The notes beneath the pieces were generated by a model. It did not search any database, was not told where the DNA came from, and saw nothing but the letters and a program-made list of their open reading frames with translations. Shown in pieces: positions 1 through 10,413 of a stretch of DNA of 64,000 nucleotides. Position numbers and translations under genes: made by a program. This stretch comes from Chlorops oryzae (lineage: Eukaryota; Arthropoda; Insecta; Diptera; Chloropidae): contig CM035806.1 in assembly GCA_020466095.1 (NCBI GenBank), forward strand, positions 15,202,224 to 15,266,223, in the 5' to 3' direction. How positions within the stretch are numbered: position 1 is the first letter of the stretch; each line of letters begins with the position of its first letter.

Positions 1-1962
1 TTCTGCCTTGGGGTGCCATCAATGATTTTTTTTCTATTATTTTATTTAGTATATTTTGAAATTCTAGGCCGATCTTTTTCAAGTTCTTGAGCGCTGAGGC
101 CCATTTTCTATTTTCCCTCGCTGGGATGGAATTTCTTACGTTGTAGCATTATGTTGCCGATACCTTCCAAATATGTCTTCCAAAGAACACTTCAGTTCTA
201 TCAAATGCTCCTCTCATCCTTCTTAAGACTTCTCACACTTAATTATACAAAAAAAAAAAAAGAAATTATTTCAATTTATCTCAAAATAAGTAGATATTCA
301 ATTTACATTATGCCCGCTTAAATGTTCAATTCAATTTAAAGTAGAAACCTTTTTTCCCTCTCTCCTTTTGAATCTCTCTTCCTCATGTCTTAATCTGTGT
401 GCATAATTCCCAAAAAAAAAAAAACAAATTAATAAAATAAACAAATAAACAATAGAGGAAAATGAAGGCTACTTGATGGCATACATTCATCGAGATATAT
501 GAAATAACTTTTGGTGATTTGAATTTCAATTAGCATTTGTGCCTAAATCAATTTGATAAATATTTAAATTTTAATGAACTTGTCAGCTAATTTAGAGTGG
601 CCAGCATAAGACCAACGACCAACGACCAACAGTCAACAATAGCCAATAGCCAATAGCCAACAGGCACACACAGCCAACAAAACATGGTCGTCCGAAATGT
701 CAATTGAATTCGATTAGATACAAATATTTATCAAAAATATTAGATCTTTCGTTAAATGACCAAAAAGTGTGAGAAAGTGTGTATCCAACCGAATTCAATG
801 CCGACAGCATTTTTCGTAGGAAATTAGCTCAACACGAGTGCAGATCATTATTTGTTTAGCATATTTTCGAGCTTCAACGGCAACGAAAAAAAAAAAAAAA
901 TGTGTTCATTGATTATTATGTCAGTCGTCGTAACGTCCAAACAATGAAGCAATAAAGCCAATAATATCGACGACAACAGCAGCAACAACAACGGTAACAA
1001 CAACTGCAACAACAACAGCAGCAGCAACAACAACAACGGTATACATAATAAATTTAAATAAATGTTGACAACTGCAATAAACATAAATTCCATAAATCGA
1101 TGATACAAGTAGGTATAGAGAGAGCATTATGCACTGAGCGCCCCAATAATACGTACGTACGTGTTGGCATACATTTCAGAGCGATGAGGTATTCTGCACA
1201 TGCCGGATATAGCGACAAACCGACCAAACGACCGAACGACTGACCAAATGGCTGGCAAGTGTATGCACTTTAAAACAACAAAAAAGAATTAAAAAAAAAA
1301 AAACACAAATGATCAAGAGAAATGAACAAAAGAATAAATATAAAATAGCCTTTGTTGGTGGCCAGCTTTATTATTGCAAACGAAAGATGGACAGCCGGAC
1401 GGACGGACAGAGGTTCCAATGAAGCGATTGTTACCATAAATCGATCGATCGTTTTGCAGTTAGAACTCGATTAGATTGCGATTTGTTTGGGCATGGGAAA
1501 AGTGATAGCCATAGCCGTCGAGGAAATGCTTCTCTTATACTAATGATAGCGAGTGACCGAACTTTGTTGAAAGTCAATAAAAATTTCGATTTAATTTATT
1601 TCTTCTGAGGGTTGCGTACCCAAGATCTCTCTCAGACTCGCAGACTCTATTTCGGACTGATCCGCTTAACAATTCGGTTGCCCGTTCCGGACAAAGGAAC
1701 TTCGAGCTTTTTGTTAACGTTCGGGCTGGCTATTACATATAGAGTAGAGCCATTCCGAAGCTTTATAAATTGGCGAACTTTTTAGGATTTAACTTTTTGA
1801 AAAAAAAAAAAAAAATTAAAAATGTCTTCCCTATTATGTATTCCGTTCGGAATTTTCAAATTTTTATGAATGAAAAAGAGTTATTAAAAATATACGCACA
1901 ATTTTTTATAGGTATAAAAATGTGTATGATTGTGTGTGTGTGTGTGTGCATGTTAATGTACT
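1..1962. other. AT-rich non-coding DNA, no gene seen
   Basis: No credible coding frame is present; the short open frames are low-complexity. Visible content is many poly-A/T runs, a CAA/CAG-rich stretch near 965-1045 of the kind common in fly non-coding and UTR DNA, a tandem CCAACGAC/AGCCAATA stretch near 600-660, and a short GT run near 1929-1950. Nothing here can be assigned to a gene. Confidence 0.6.
965..1045. repeat. CAA/CAG trinucleotide microsatellite
   Basis: Interrupted runs of CAACAG, CAACAAC and CAGCAGCAG. On the minus strand it reads as poly-Leu or poly-Val, which explains the apparent small ORFs there. Not coding as far as can be seen. Confidence 0.75.
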
Positions 1963-2416
1963 CCCAGAAAACATTATCGGATTTCTTATAAAAATGAGCC
2001 CGAAATGAGTCTAAAACCTATAGAAATTATATGAGGATCATATTTATGAGTCCGAAATGAGTGGAAATATGAAGAATATAAGAAATAAATCCATCCAATT
2101 CGATCTGGCAAACACGCTGTCGATAGATGATCACATGACTAGAAAGCGATAGTTTCGAGGTTCGAATCCCACATAGATGCTAGCAATAAACATTGATAAA
2201 ATAGCAATATCACTCAAAATTTTTGAGTCTTTTAAAATGCATAAATATAATTGCGGAAGGATTCTAATATGGGCTCCTTCGGTATATGATTTCGGACTCA
2301 TTTAGGACGACCTTCGAAAGAAGCGAAGCACGTTCGTTTTCGACTCCTAAATGAGGGCTCACACTCCCAATAGGGATTCATAAATCACTCATTTAGGACT
2401 CCAAACGCTTGCTGGG
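1963..2416. mobile_element. CCCAG-ended non-autonomous element, copy 1
   Basis: The segment begins CCCAGAAAAC and ends GCTTGCTGGG, giving short inverted ends (CCCAG/CTGGG). A second, 3'-truncated copy lies at 11606-11992 and shares long stretches, for example around GCAAACACGCTGTCGATAG, CACTCAAAATTTTTGAGTC and GGGCTCCTTCGGTATATGAT. Both copies carry repeated CCGAAATGAGTC / GGACTCATTTAGGA motifs. Copy 1 contains a perfect RNA polymerase III B-box (GGTTCGAATCC) near 2160, so part of it may derive from a tRNA. There is no ORF. Whether it is a MITE or a SINE is unresolved: inverted ends favour the first, the B-box the second. Confidence 0.6.
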
Positions 2417-4867
2417 TTGTATATAGATTTATTATTATATACATAAATATATACCTATATATATTGTATATATATTTTTTTTTTTTTTACTTCAATTCTA
2501 TCAATTTCATTTCAATTGTTGACGTTCAATTGTGCGGGTAAACCGCGCGACGACCGTTGACCGCACGACCACACTTTTCACACAGTCCACGTTCGGATAT
2601 CACTGACTGAGAATGAATGGAATAGAATAGAAATAGTAGAATAGAATGGATCGGAATGGAATGAAATGGAATCGAATCGAATCAAATCGAATGGAATACA
2701 ATGGTATGGAATGGTGAGGGGAAAAGGCGCAGAAAAGGGGGTAGAAAAGGGAGTAAAATTGTTTCAATTGCTAAATGTCATTTAATTGTAAATGAGCGAG
2801 CACTTGGACACTGCATTGCATTGTGCGAGGAGGCCTCTTGCTTTATTTCAATCGAAATATTTTCGGACTGCATCAATACGAAATTTATTGTCTTTATTAT
2901 TGCCAACTGTACACAGAATATGTTTGTGTGTTTTTTTTTTTCATCTGACTATTGGCATAAATACTTCAAGTTGGAAGGGTCAATAGACGAAGAGCGTTAA
3001 ACTTTTGTTAAGCATTTGAGCAAGTCAGTAATAAGAACGAATGTTTTCATTTTTCCAAGGGAATAATCTTTTTTATAGGTACTTTTATAGTTAATATACA
3101 TACATATATACATGCATGCGGCTTAGACTTCACTTTGATGAAAACAATATTTTCCTTAAATCGGCCTAAACGGCTAACAATAGTTCAGTCATGTATTTCG
3201 AAGTGTTGTAGTAGCTTTCCAGTGTCCTCTAGTCGGCTTCCGGGTCTCATATACTCCCAAGGTTCTCTCAATTTCAAGATGAGAGATTGAATTGCTTGGA
3301 AATGATTTCGACTGCCATGTGATCGGATATTTCTGAATAGAATTAACTGTCGATCCTGCTCGAGAAAAGTGAAATCTATTGAATCCTTTTTTAAAGGCAT
3401 CTCTACCAAATGGTCATAGCGTATGAAAGGACTTTTAATGCAAGGTTTGGTAACACGGAATTAGGTGAACCCCTGGGACCATTGCAACCTAAATATGTTT
3501 ACGCACTCTTAGATACCTGATTTTCAATTTTAACTTTTATGGACGGGACACTTGAAGACGCAAGAAGAAAATGGATATGGTCCTCTGGAAAGACTATGGA
3601 GATGTCAAGTGAATAGAAAGGGGGAACAGAAAGGAGTAAAACGGAAGTGAGAAATCGGAAGGCTTAAGGAGAACTGTCAGAGAGGATGTACTAGAATGAT
3701 AAGAAGCTGGAGGAAATAGGAAAAGGGAAACAGGGAAGGTTAGGTAAGTGGTATGTTTATACTGAGGATGTACAGACTTCTTTGGACGTCCTTGCGAGAA
3801 GTTATTCCGTGAACAGTTCTGTTTGTGGCGAGCAGATGGAGTCAAGCTCCGCGGATCCAAAATATTTTCACGTTTCTCACTACAAGCCTGCATGGATAGA
3901 GTTTCGGAGCAGAAAACCCCCACAAAAATAAGGCAAGGCGGGGCGGAATGGCATAAATATTTTTAATGAATTGAAATCACTTGAATCAGACGAATCTGAT
4001 TGACAAATAATACACATGTATTTATATGGTCCATGACTATAACAAAACCCATTCCGACACCATTCCTAATATCCTTCATCTGGAGTTGGGTATTAAAATC
4101 ATCTCAGCCCTTAGTTCTCAAGAAAGCAAAAGCAAAAAAGAAAAAGGCGAGTAAATATCTTTTTTTATGACTCATATATCATGCAAGTCAGCTTAACCAA
4201 AAAAAAAAAAAAAAAAGAATATAAAAAATATACAAAAATAAAAAACGAAGAAATTCCGAAGTCGAAAACCGAATTCAAACGAATGACAGACACAATGAAA
4301 AGGGTTTCCAAAAGCATTTAACGATTTAATTTCAAACTAAAAAGAATATACAAGCATATGAGTCGAATAGAAGAGACTTTTCAGCAAAATGCCACATGCT
4401 AATCTTCCTGCTTTGGCTCGGCTTGACTTGAACGGCTTGCGGCAGAATAGCCTCAAGTTCGGTTTAACAAGACAACGCATGAAACTCGGTAGACGGGAAC
4501 ACACAAATCATAAAAAATTAAATTTGAAATAAAGAATTTTATTATTATTATTTTTTGCTTTTTTGTTTTTTTGGTTTTTTTGTTTGTGTTTTTGCTTGTT
4601 TGCTTTTTGAAGAAGCAAAATAAGAAAATCGTTAAAAATACAAAAATACTTGTCCGATGCTCTTGCCTGCCAATGCTACCCGAACGGAGGGCCACCAAAT
4701 AAGCTTTAGCAGTAAAAGGCATAAATTAAAACTTCATCGATTTTTAGCTTTGGTTTTTTTTTCGCATTTTTTATTTCTTTCTTTTTTGCCCCTTCATCTT
4801 ATTCAAGTTAACGCTATTTCTCATCCACATCCTTTTGCCATAGATAGAATGCACGTACGTATTTACA
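2417..4867. other. Non-coding DNA with pentamer-like repeat, no gene seen
   Basis: Around 2612-2715 there is a GAATGGAATAGAAT-type degenerate pentamer repeat. The stretch 3180-3960 is less AT-rich than its surroundings and may be an old repeat, but none of its frames gives a recognisable protein. Poly-A and poly-T runs are frequent from 4200 on. Confidence 0.5.
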
Positions 4868-5083
4868 CAGGCCTGCTGGTAAAAGCGGGGCGCGGAAAGG
4901 GGGTGATTTCCCCCGAGTGCGAAGATGTTGAAGGTCAGGAAGGATCTGACTGCCAAGCAGTTCTGTCCTACGTTGACTTACGACCCTCCTTTGATTGCAG
5001 TCTGTACTACAACTTTTCTCCAAGAGGCATGAGCTTCCTCCATATGACTTCAAGGCGAAAGGCGTAAAGTGACCAGGCCTGCT
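4868..5083. other. GC-richer island between 10-bp direct repeats
   Basis: CAGGCCTGCT occurs at 4868-4877 and again at 5074-5083. The DNA between is clearly richer in G and C than either side, and is open in one plus frame and two minus frames. The layout resembles a small retroposed segment with a target-site duplication, but I recognise no protein, and the direct repeat could be chance. Confidence 0.3.
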
Positions 5084-5085
5084 TT

Positions 5086-5653
5086 GTTATTATTATTAAT
5101 TATTATAATTATTATAATTATTATAATTATTAAATTATTATAATTATTATAATTATTATAATTATTATAATTATTATAATTATTTAATTATTATAATTAT
5201 TATAATTATATATTATTATAATTATTATAATTATTATAATATTATATTATTATAATTATTATAATTATTAATTATTATAATTATTATAATTATTATAATT
5301 ATTATAATTATTATAATTATTATAATTATTATTATATTATTATAATTATTATAATTATTATAATTATTATAATTATTATAATTATTATAATTATTATAAT
5401 TATTATAATTATTATAATTATTATAATTAATTTATAATTAATTATAATTTATTATAATTATTATAATTATTAAATTATTATAATTATTATAATTATTATA
5501 ATTATTATAATTATTATAATTATTATAATTATTATAATTAATTATATTATAATTATTATGTATATAATATTATTATAATTATTATAATATAATTATTAAT
5601 TATTATAATTATTATAATTATTACAATTATTATAATTATTATAATTATTATAA
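5086..5653. repeat. 9-bp AT microsatellite, (ATTATAATT)n
   Basis: More than 550 bases of near-uninterrupted ATTATAATT units with scattered single-base slips and a few divergent patches (near 5435-5450 and 5555-5575). The unit is its own imperfect reverse complement, so the array can fold into AT cruciforms. It abuts a CAGT-ended MITE starting at 5657. Confidence 0.95.
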
Positions 5654-5656
5654 TAA

Positions 5657-5832
5657 CAGTGTACTCTCTCTTAAGCGGTTACCTACGAGACCGAAAAATA
5701 CGTCCGCCTAGTGGACGTGTCCGCTCAAGAGGAATGTTTTTGAGAAGCCGGAATACTAGAGCATTCCCAAAAAGGTTCGATTTAAGAGGGGTCTCCACTT
5801 AAGAGGAGTGTCCGCAAGAAGAAAGTACAATG
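5657..5832. mobile_element. CAGT-ended MITE, copy 1 (176 bp)
   Basis: Left end is CAGTGTACTCTCTCTTAAGC; the right end read inwards begins CATTGTACTTTC, one base off the left end. A TA follows the right end, as expected for Tc1/mariner/pogo-type insertion. A better preserved relative is at 61510-61670. Internal TTAAGAGGAGTGTCCGC and GAGCATTCCCAAAAAG blocks are shared by both copies. There is no ORF, so mobilisation would need a transposase in trans. Confidence 0.75.
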
Positions 5833-7690
5833 TATTAAGACTGTAGGAGTACCACAACCTAAAAGATCTTTTATGAAGCTCATGTTCCCTTTGAGTAGGT
5901 TGAGACTACTTTTAAACCTCACTTTATCCAAGGGTCTAAACGGACTTAAAGCCATTATCCCCCATATAAGGGGGTCTGTGCGTTAATGCGTGGCATATCT
6001 TTACACGACATGCTAGCTATTTCCTAATCTGACTGAAAAAGCCGAAAGACATTTTCATTTACTACCACCACCAAGGCCTTCCGTTAGGGAGGTCTCTATT
6101 TTTTTCAGCACCGAACTAGCCGAGGCCATTTTTGTAACACTGAAAGTCGGAGGCGCAATCTGAAGAATGTTTTCGGGCCCGAATTTTCCTTCCACGGTCC
6201 TGTGTGGGTTCGTTTTTTAAAATTATTATTTTTTTTTTTTTTCTAAATACCATTTTTGCCAATAATATTTATTTATTGTCGTTACGCATTTGAGAAAAAG
6301 ATGAAAAAATGTTGCTGTGTGAACTTCTTGAGAACTTAAGAAATAAACTAAAAACGAAATGTTGCCGACACAAGTGTTCATACAAATTCATAAAAATGTT
6401 GAACAGGAACATTTCTTTCAATATTTTTTTTTTTAGTTTTTTTTTTTATTATGTTTGGTCTTTTCGCTAGCTTTTCATTTCCATTTAATCGTATCGTATC
6501 TGTTCTTGACATATTTTGAAATGTATTGGTTTGCCTTTTTTTTCGTAGAAATTTCGTTATTAATTTTGATACCCAAAAGCTTACAACAAACTGTTGGTGT
6601 ATTTATATACCTACATGTATGTACATATATGTATATATAAATATCTGCACGCGTTCGAGCGTGTTCATACCTAAATACATCCATGCACAAACGCCTATAA
6701 TCGGCGGTATATTTTCTAAAGCGATTTGTGATTGTTCATATTTTATGCTAGCTTAGTTCGGTTTGGCATTTTTGGGCGGCGGCGGCAGCAATTTGTTGAA
6801 AATAAATCATCAAAATTTTGGCATTTTTAAGAGTTAAGCAAAAAAAATATTCACAGTCCTCTTTATTTTGGGTATGGATTTTTTTCTTTTTTTTTTTTTT
6901 TTGTATATTTTCGTTTGAATGTTTTATGTTTTTTGGTTCGTTGAAAGCGTGCGTAACAAATAAAAATCGGTTGGGGGTTGTGCTCTTTCAATCAGGTAGA
7001 TTTCCGAAGTATGAACTCGGCCAACGTTAGCAGAGGAGATAGAGATAATTCACGTGATTTTGGTTTTTATTATTTTTTAATTTTTTGAAATATTTTTCCC
7101 CCTACCAGCTGTTTGAATGTTGAGCAAAATGCATAGACAGACTTAAATATATTTTTGAATAAAATAGAATTCTTATGAAAAATTGCATTTGAAAGCGCGT
7201 TTCGAATCTTTCAATTAAAATGAAGGCTCACTAACATTTCCGATGACCTTTAATAAAGTTTAAGTTTTTTATTTATTTATTTTATATTTATTTTTTCGTA
7301 AATGCGTACAATCAATAACGAGGTTACTAGGCCATAAAATTAATATTAAAAAAAAGAGGTAAACAATTCCATTTTCGATAGACACACTAAACACAGGTCA
7401 GTAAAATATTTTTTTCAGAGCATTATTGAAGCCAGTATACCGATTTTCGTTGAATTATTATTTGATTTTTAAAGTATGTATATTTGTATGTATGTATAAG
7501 AAATGAATTTAGCCGGCATTTAAGACCCTTACAATGTGAAGCTTAATCTTCAAATGTAATTAAAAAAAAAAACAAATTGCTCAAAACAAATGCTCATCAG
7601 AACTCGCATCTTCAGTTCCTCAAGCTCAATTTTTGTTTTCACGCTCAGTACGCAGTTGGCATCGCTGGCTATGTGACTGGCTCCAAATGG
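5833..7690. other. Non-coding DNA, no gene seen
   Basis: 5833-6220 is less AT-rich than its flanks and may be another old dispersed repeat; no ORF of note is present. From 6220 on the sequence is dominated by poly-T/poly-A runs and short ATGT/ATAT tracts (6600-6670). The GCGGCGGCGGCAGCA run near 6776-6790 is isolated. Confidence 0.5.
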
Positions 7691-7699
7691 TTCTAGATA

Positions 7700-8290
7700 G
7701 AGGTGTTCACCTCTATAGGATATCACAACGGATCTTATTCTATGTTCTCACTAGGCCCGGTTAGGATTATCTGCGAAACCCATTGTTACAAATGTCAAAA
7801 CGCATATAAAAAAAAAAAAATCATCTAACCCGAAAATATACCCTGGGTTAACATTTAACTCTGAGGTTAGCGCAGAGTTGCATTTGAAATTTTCAGTTAC
7901 ATTTGTTAAAACCGAATACAAAAACCCGAGTACAAATTTAATACGACACTGACAGGAAGCTTTCACGAACAGAAAATGATGGGTGAAGGATGTAAGTATG
8001 AAAATATTGCTCCCAGGTCGTGGAAAATTTTGTGAGGCCGCTTTCACCATTACCTGCATTAATCTTTTTTTTTTTTTTTTGTTCCTGCGAACATTGCAAT
8101 GCTCTGCTGATATTATTGCTTTCAATATTTCTTTGGTTTTTAGTTTTCAAACTCATATGACTTTAGTAGAGCTTAACTCGCGCGAAGCTCATATGAACGC
8201 TTTGAGTTAAAGTATCGGATTAAGAACTAAACCTCTATAGTGAGAACATAGCATTAAGGTCCAAGTGTGCCTATTTTAGTTAGTCCCATT
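7700..8290 (+). mobile_element. LINE 3'-tail remnant, split by a later insertion
   Basis: The left part (GGATATCACAACGGATC, 7718-7734) and right part (TTAAGGTCCAAGTGTGCC, 8254-8271, followed by a CATTAACCTAATC-type end) match the order of the LINE tail at 41127-41180 (GGTATCACAATGGACC, then GGTCTAAGTGCGCCC). An inverted-repeat element occupies 7740-8251 between them. The left boundary is uncertain because no coding part of the LINE remains. Confidence 0.5.
7740..8251. mobile_element. 512-bp inverted-repeat element nested in a LINE tail
   Basis: Perfect 14-bp terminal inverted repeats: CTATGTTCTCACTA at 7740-7753 and its complement at 8238-8251. The interior has further related arms (GGTTAACATTTAACTC near 7849; GCTTTGAGTTAAAG near 8199) and no real ORF. 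No clear target-site duplication is seen. It interrupts a recognisable LINE 3' tail, so it is younger than that LINE copy. The family is not recognised. Confidence 0.65.
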
Positions 8291-8504
8291 AACCTAATCT
8301 ACTCATTTGGCACTTTCAAAAAATTTTGACAGTAAACATATTCAAAATGCTGTCAAAGTTTTTGTTCAAAAACTCAAAAAAAAAATTTTTTTTTTTTTTT
8401 TGTCGTAGGTACGCAGTTTTTTGGCAAGCATTTTTGTTAACGTGGCACTGTTGGCCTTCACTGTTAATTAACATTTGAATTTTCGAAGAATTTGAAGACA
8501 TCGT

Positions 8505-8658
8505 CTACTGCTCGGACATTTATCTTCTTCTTCTTCTTGCGTGTTTAACTATCCCGGTCTATCCCGGGGTCCGCAAAACGTGACCAGTTCCTCCATTTTG
8601 TTCTGTCGGTTACATCATCCGAGGTAAGTCCTACAGCCCCTACTGCTCGGACATTTAT
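8505..8658 (-). mobile_element. 5'-truncated LINE end with 19-bp target duplication
   Basis: CTACTGCTCGGACATTTAT occurs at 8505-8523 and 8640-8658 and brackets a 116-bp insert. Read on the minus strand the insert encodes a short LINE-like C-terminus (DDVTDRTKWRNWSRFADPG, then a stop) and ends in an AAG-repeat tail (TTC repeats on the plus strand at 8524-8537). This is what target-primed reverse transcription with strong 5' truncation leaves. A related fragment (DRTQWRNWCRALRNSEE, stop, AAG tail) lies at 32051-32140. The D-R-x-x-W-R context followed by a short tail is typical of non-LTR retrotransposon C-termini; the exact clade is not certain. Confidence 0.75.
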
Positions 8659-8736
8659 ATGGTATAAAAATGAAAATAATAAATAAAAAATGTGTGCTTA
8701 GAATAGCAAAAATTTGTTTCCCCTTTAATGCAAATA

Positions 8737-10024
8737 TTAGGTGTAGTAAAAAGAAATCCATAATTTTTTCAATAGATGGCGTTATTTATCTGCATCTCGC
8801 GTTGTATAAGTCCGATCGTGTTCCGCTAGGGGGCATTAGAAAGATGACAGTTCCTACTAAAAAAGCTTTTTTGACACTTTTTTGATTGATTGATTCAGTT
8901 TTGTTTGAGAGCTTGTTAAAGATGGACATCAGCAAAGAGAAAATTCGCTACATTTTACAGTTTTTCTTCGATAAGGGAGAAAACGCAAGCCAGGCGGCTG
9001 AAAATGTGAATAGCGTTTATGGACCTGATACTGTAACAGCCAATCATGCGCAATTTTGGTTTCGTCGATTCCGTTCCGGTAACTTCGATGTCAAGGATGC
9101 ACCACGCACTGGAAGGCCAATTGTCGAAAATGTCGATAAAATCATGGAAATTATCGAGTCCGACCGTCATGTTAGTACTGTTTCGATTGCAAAAGAGCTA
9201 AAGATTGCACAAAAAACCGTTTGGGACCATTTGAATAAGGCTGGATACACAAAGAAGCTCGATGTATGGGTGCCACACGAGTTAACGCAAAAAAACCTCA
9301 TAGACCGAATTTCCATCTGCGAATCGCTTCTGAACCGCAACAAAATCGACCCATTTCTGAAGCGGTTGGTGACTGGTGATGAAAAGTGGGTCACTTACGA
9401 CAACGTCAAGCGAAAACGGTCGTGGTCGAAACACGGTGAACCGGCGGAAACGGTGGCCAAGCCAGGATTGACGGCCAGGAAGGTTTTGCTGTGTGTTTGG
9501 TGGGATTGGCAGGAAATTATCTACTATGAGCTGCTCCCATACGGCAAAACTCTTAACTCGGAACTCTACTGTCAACAATTGGACCGTCTGAAGGAAGCAA
9601 TCGCCCATAAGCGGCCAGCTTTGGCCAATAGGAGAGGAATTGTGTTCCATCAGGACAACGCCAGGCCACACACATCGATAGTGACTCGCCAGAAGCTCCG
9701 GGAGTTTGGTTGGGAGGTTCTTCTGCATCCACCTTATAGTCCGGACCTGGCACCAAGTGATTACCATCTGTTCCTGTCCATGGCGAACAAATATGCTGGT
9801 GAAACATTCGCTTCAAGAGAGGCTTCTGAAATTCGACTGTCTCAATTTTTTGCTAATAGGAACGAGGGCTTCTATGAGAGAGGCATAATGAAATTTTCTT
9901 TAAAATGACAACAAGTTATCGAACAAAACGGCGCATATTTGACCTAAATCGGGTCATTCTAACTATCTTAAATAAAGCCCTCAATTTAATGCAAAAATAA
10001 TGGATTTCTTTTTACTACACCTAA
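8737..10024 (+). mobile_element. mariner transposon, mellifera-subfamily type, 1288 bp
   Basis: Terminal inverted repeats start TTAGGTGTAGTAAAAAGAAA at 8737, with the complementary copy ending at 10024; both continue through ATCCAT. TA dinucleotides flank both ends (8735-8736 and 10025-10026), the expected mariner duplication. The 1.29-kb size is normal for the family. The near-identical ends argue for a fairly recent insertion. The single transposase gene lies at 8922-9908. Confidence 0.95.
8922..9908 (+). pseudogene. mariner transposase, C-terminally truncated
   Basis: 328 codons from the ATG at 8922. I chose this start rather than 8886 because relatives begin close to the KIRYILQFFFDKGE segment. 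In order: an N-terminal helix-turn-helix DNA-binding region (residues about 1-110), the WVPHEL linker motif (116-121), and a DDE/D catalytic domain with D153 (TGDEKW), D245 (HQDNARPH) and D280 (SPDLAPSD), i.e. the mariner D,D34D spacing. It would bind the inverted repeats and do cut-and-paste transposition in the nucleus. The frame ends at a TGA (9906-9908) directly after FSLK, where mellifera-type relatives have Trp. The open frame then runs 12 more codons (starting QQVIEQNGAYLT) to a TAA at 9945-9947. The loss of the last residues suggests an inactive copy, though the catalytic residues are intact. Assignment is firm; activity is not. Confidence 0.93.
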
Positions 10025-10206
10025 TATGTTATGTATTAACCCATAAAAAGAAAGTGTTCAATCGAGCCCACGAACCCCCGAACATTATTCTTCTCCTCTT
10101 CCACTTGCTGCAGAGATCGATCCATCGACCCGAAATTGAAATTCAGAATTTCTGTATTCTAGAAAAAGATAATAGTGGTATTATCAAGCAGCTGTGAAAA
10201 TTCGAA

Positions 10207-10413
10207 TGTGCAAATTTTGCACCAGAAAATTTTGCCCTTTTGTATGAACGACCCTGCGAAGAACGAGTGCAAAACTTGTACGATAACATGGCGCAAATTT
10301 TGCCCATCAAAATCGATGTGCAATATTTGCCCGACCGCGGAATTTTTTTTGCGACACAAACAAACTTTCCACAAACGCAAAATTTGCGAGGCTGCAAAAA
10401 TTGCACACCTACT
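10207..10413. repeat. Region with repeated GCAAAATTTGC palindromes
   Basis: GTGCAAATTTTGCAC near 10207, GCGCAAATTTTGCCC near 10291, CGCAAAATTTGCG near 10376 and GCTGCAAAAATTGCACAC near 10396 give four related palindromes in about 200 bp, with outer ends that are roughly inverted. It is probably a small non-autonomous element, but no target duplication was found. Confidence 0.35.

Noticed and set aside
2155..2180. tRNA gene suggested by a perfect B-box
   Set aside because: No acceptor stem or anticodon arm closes; the segment recurs in another element copy.
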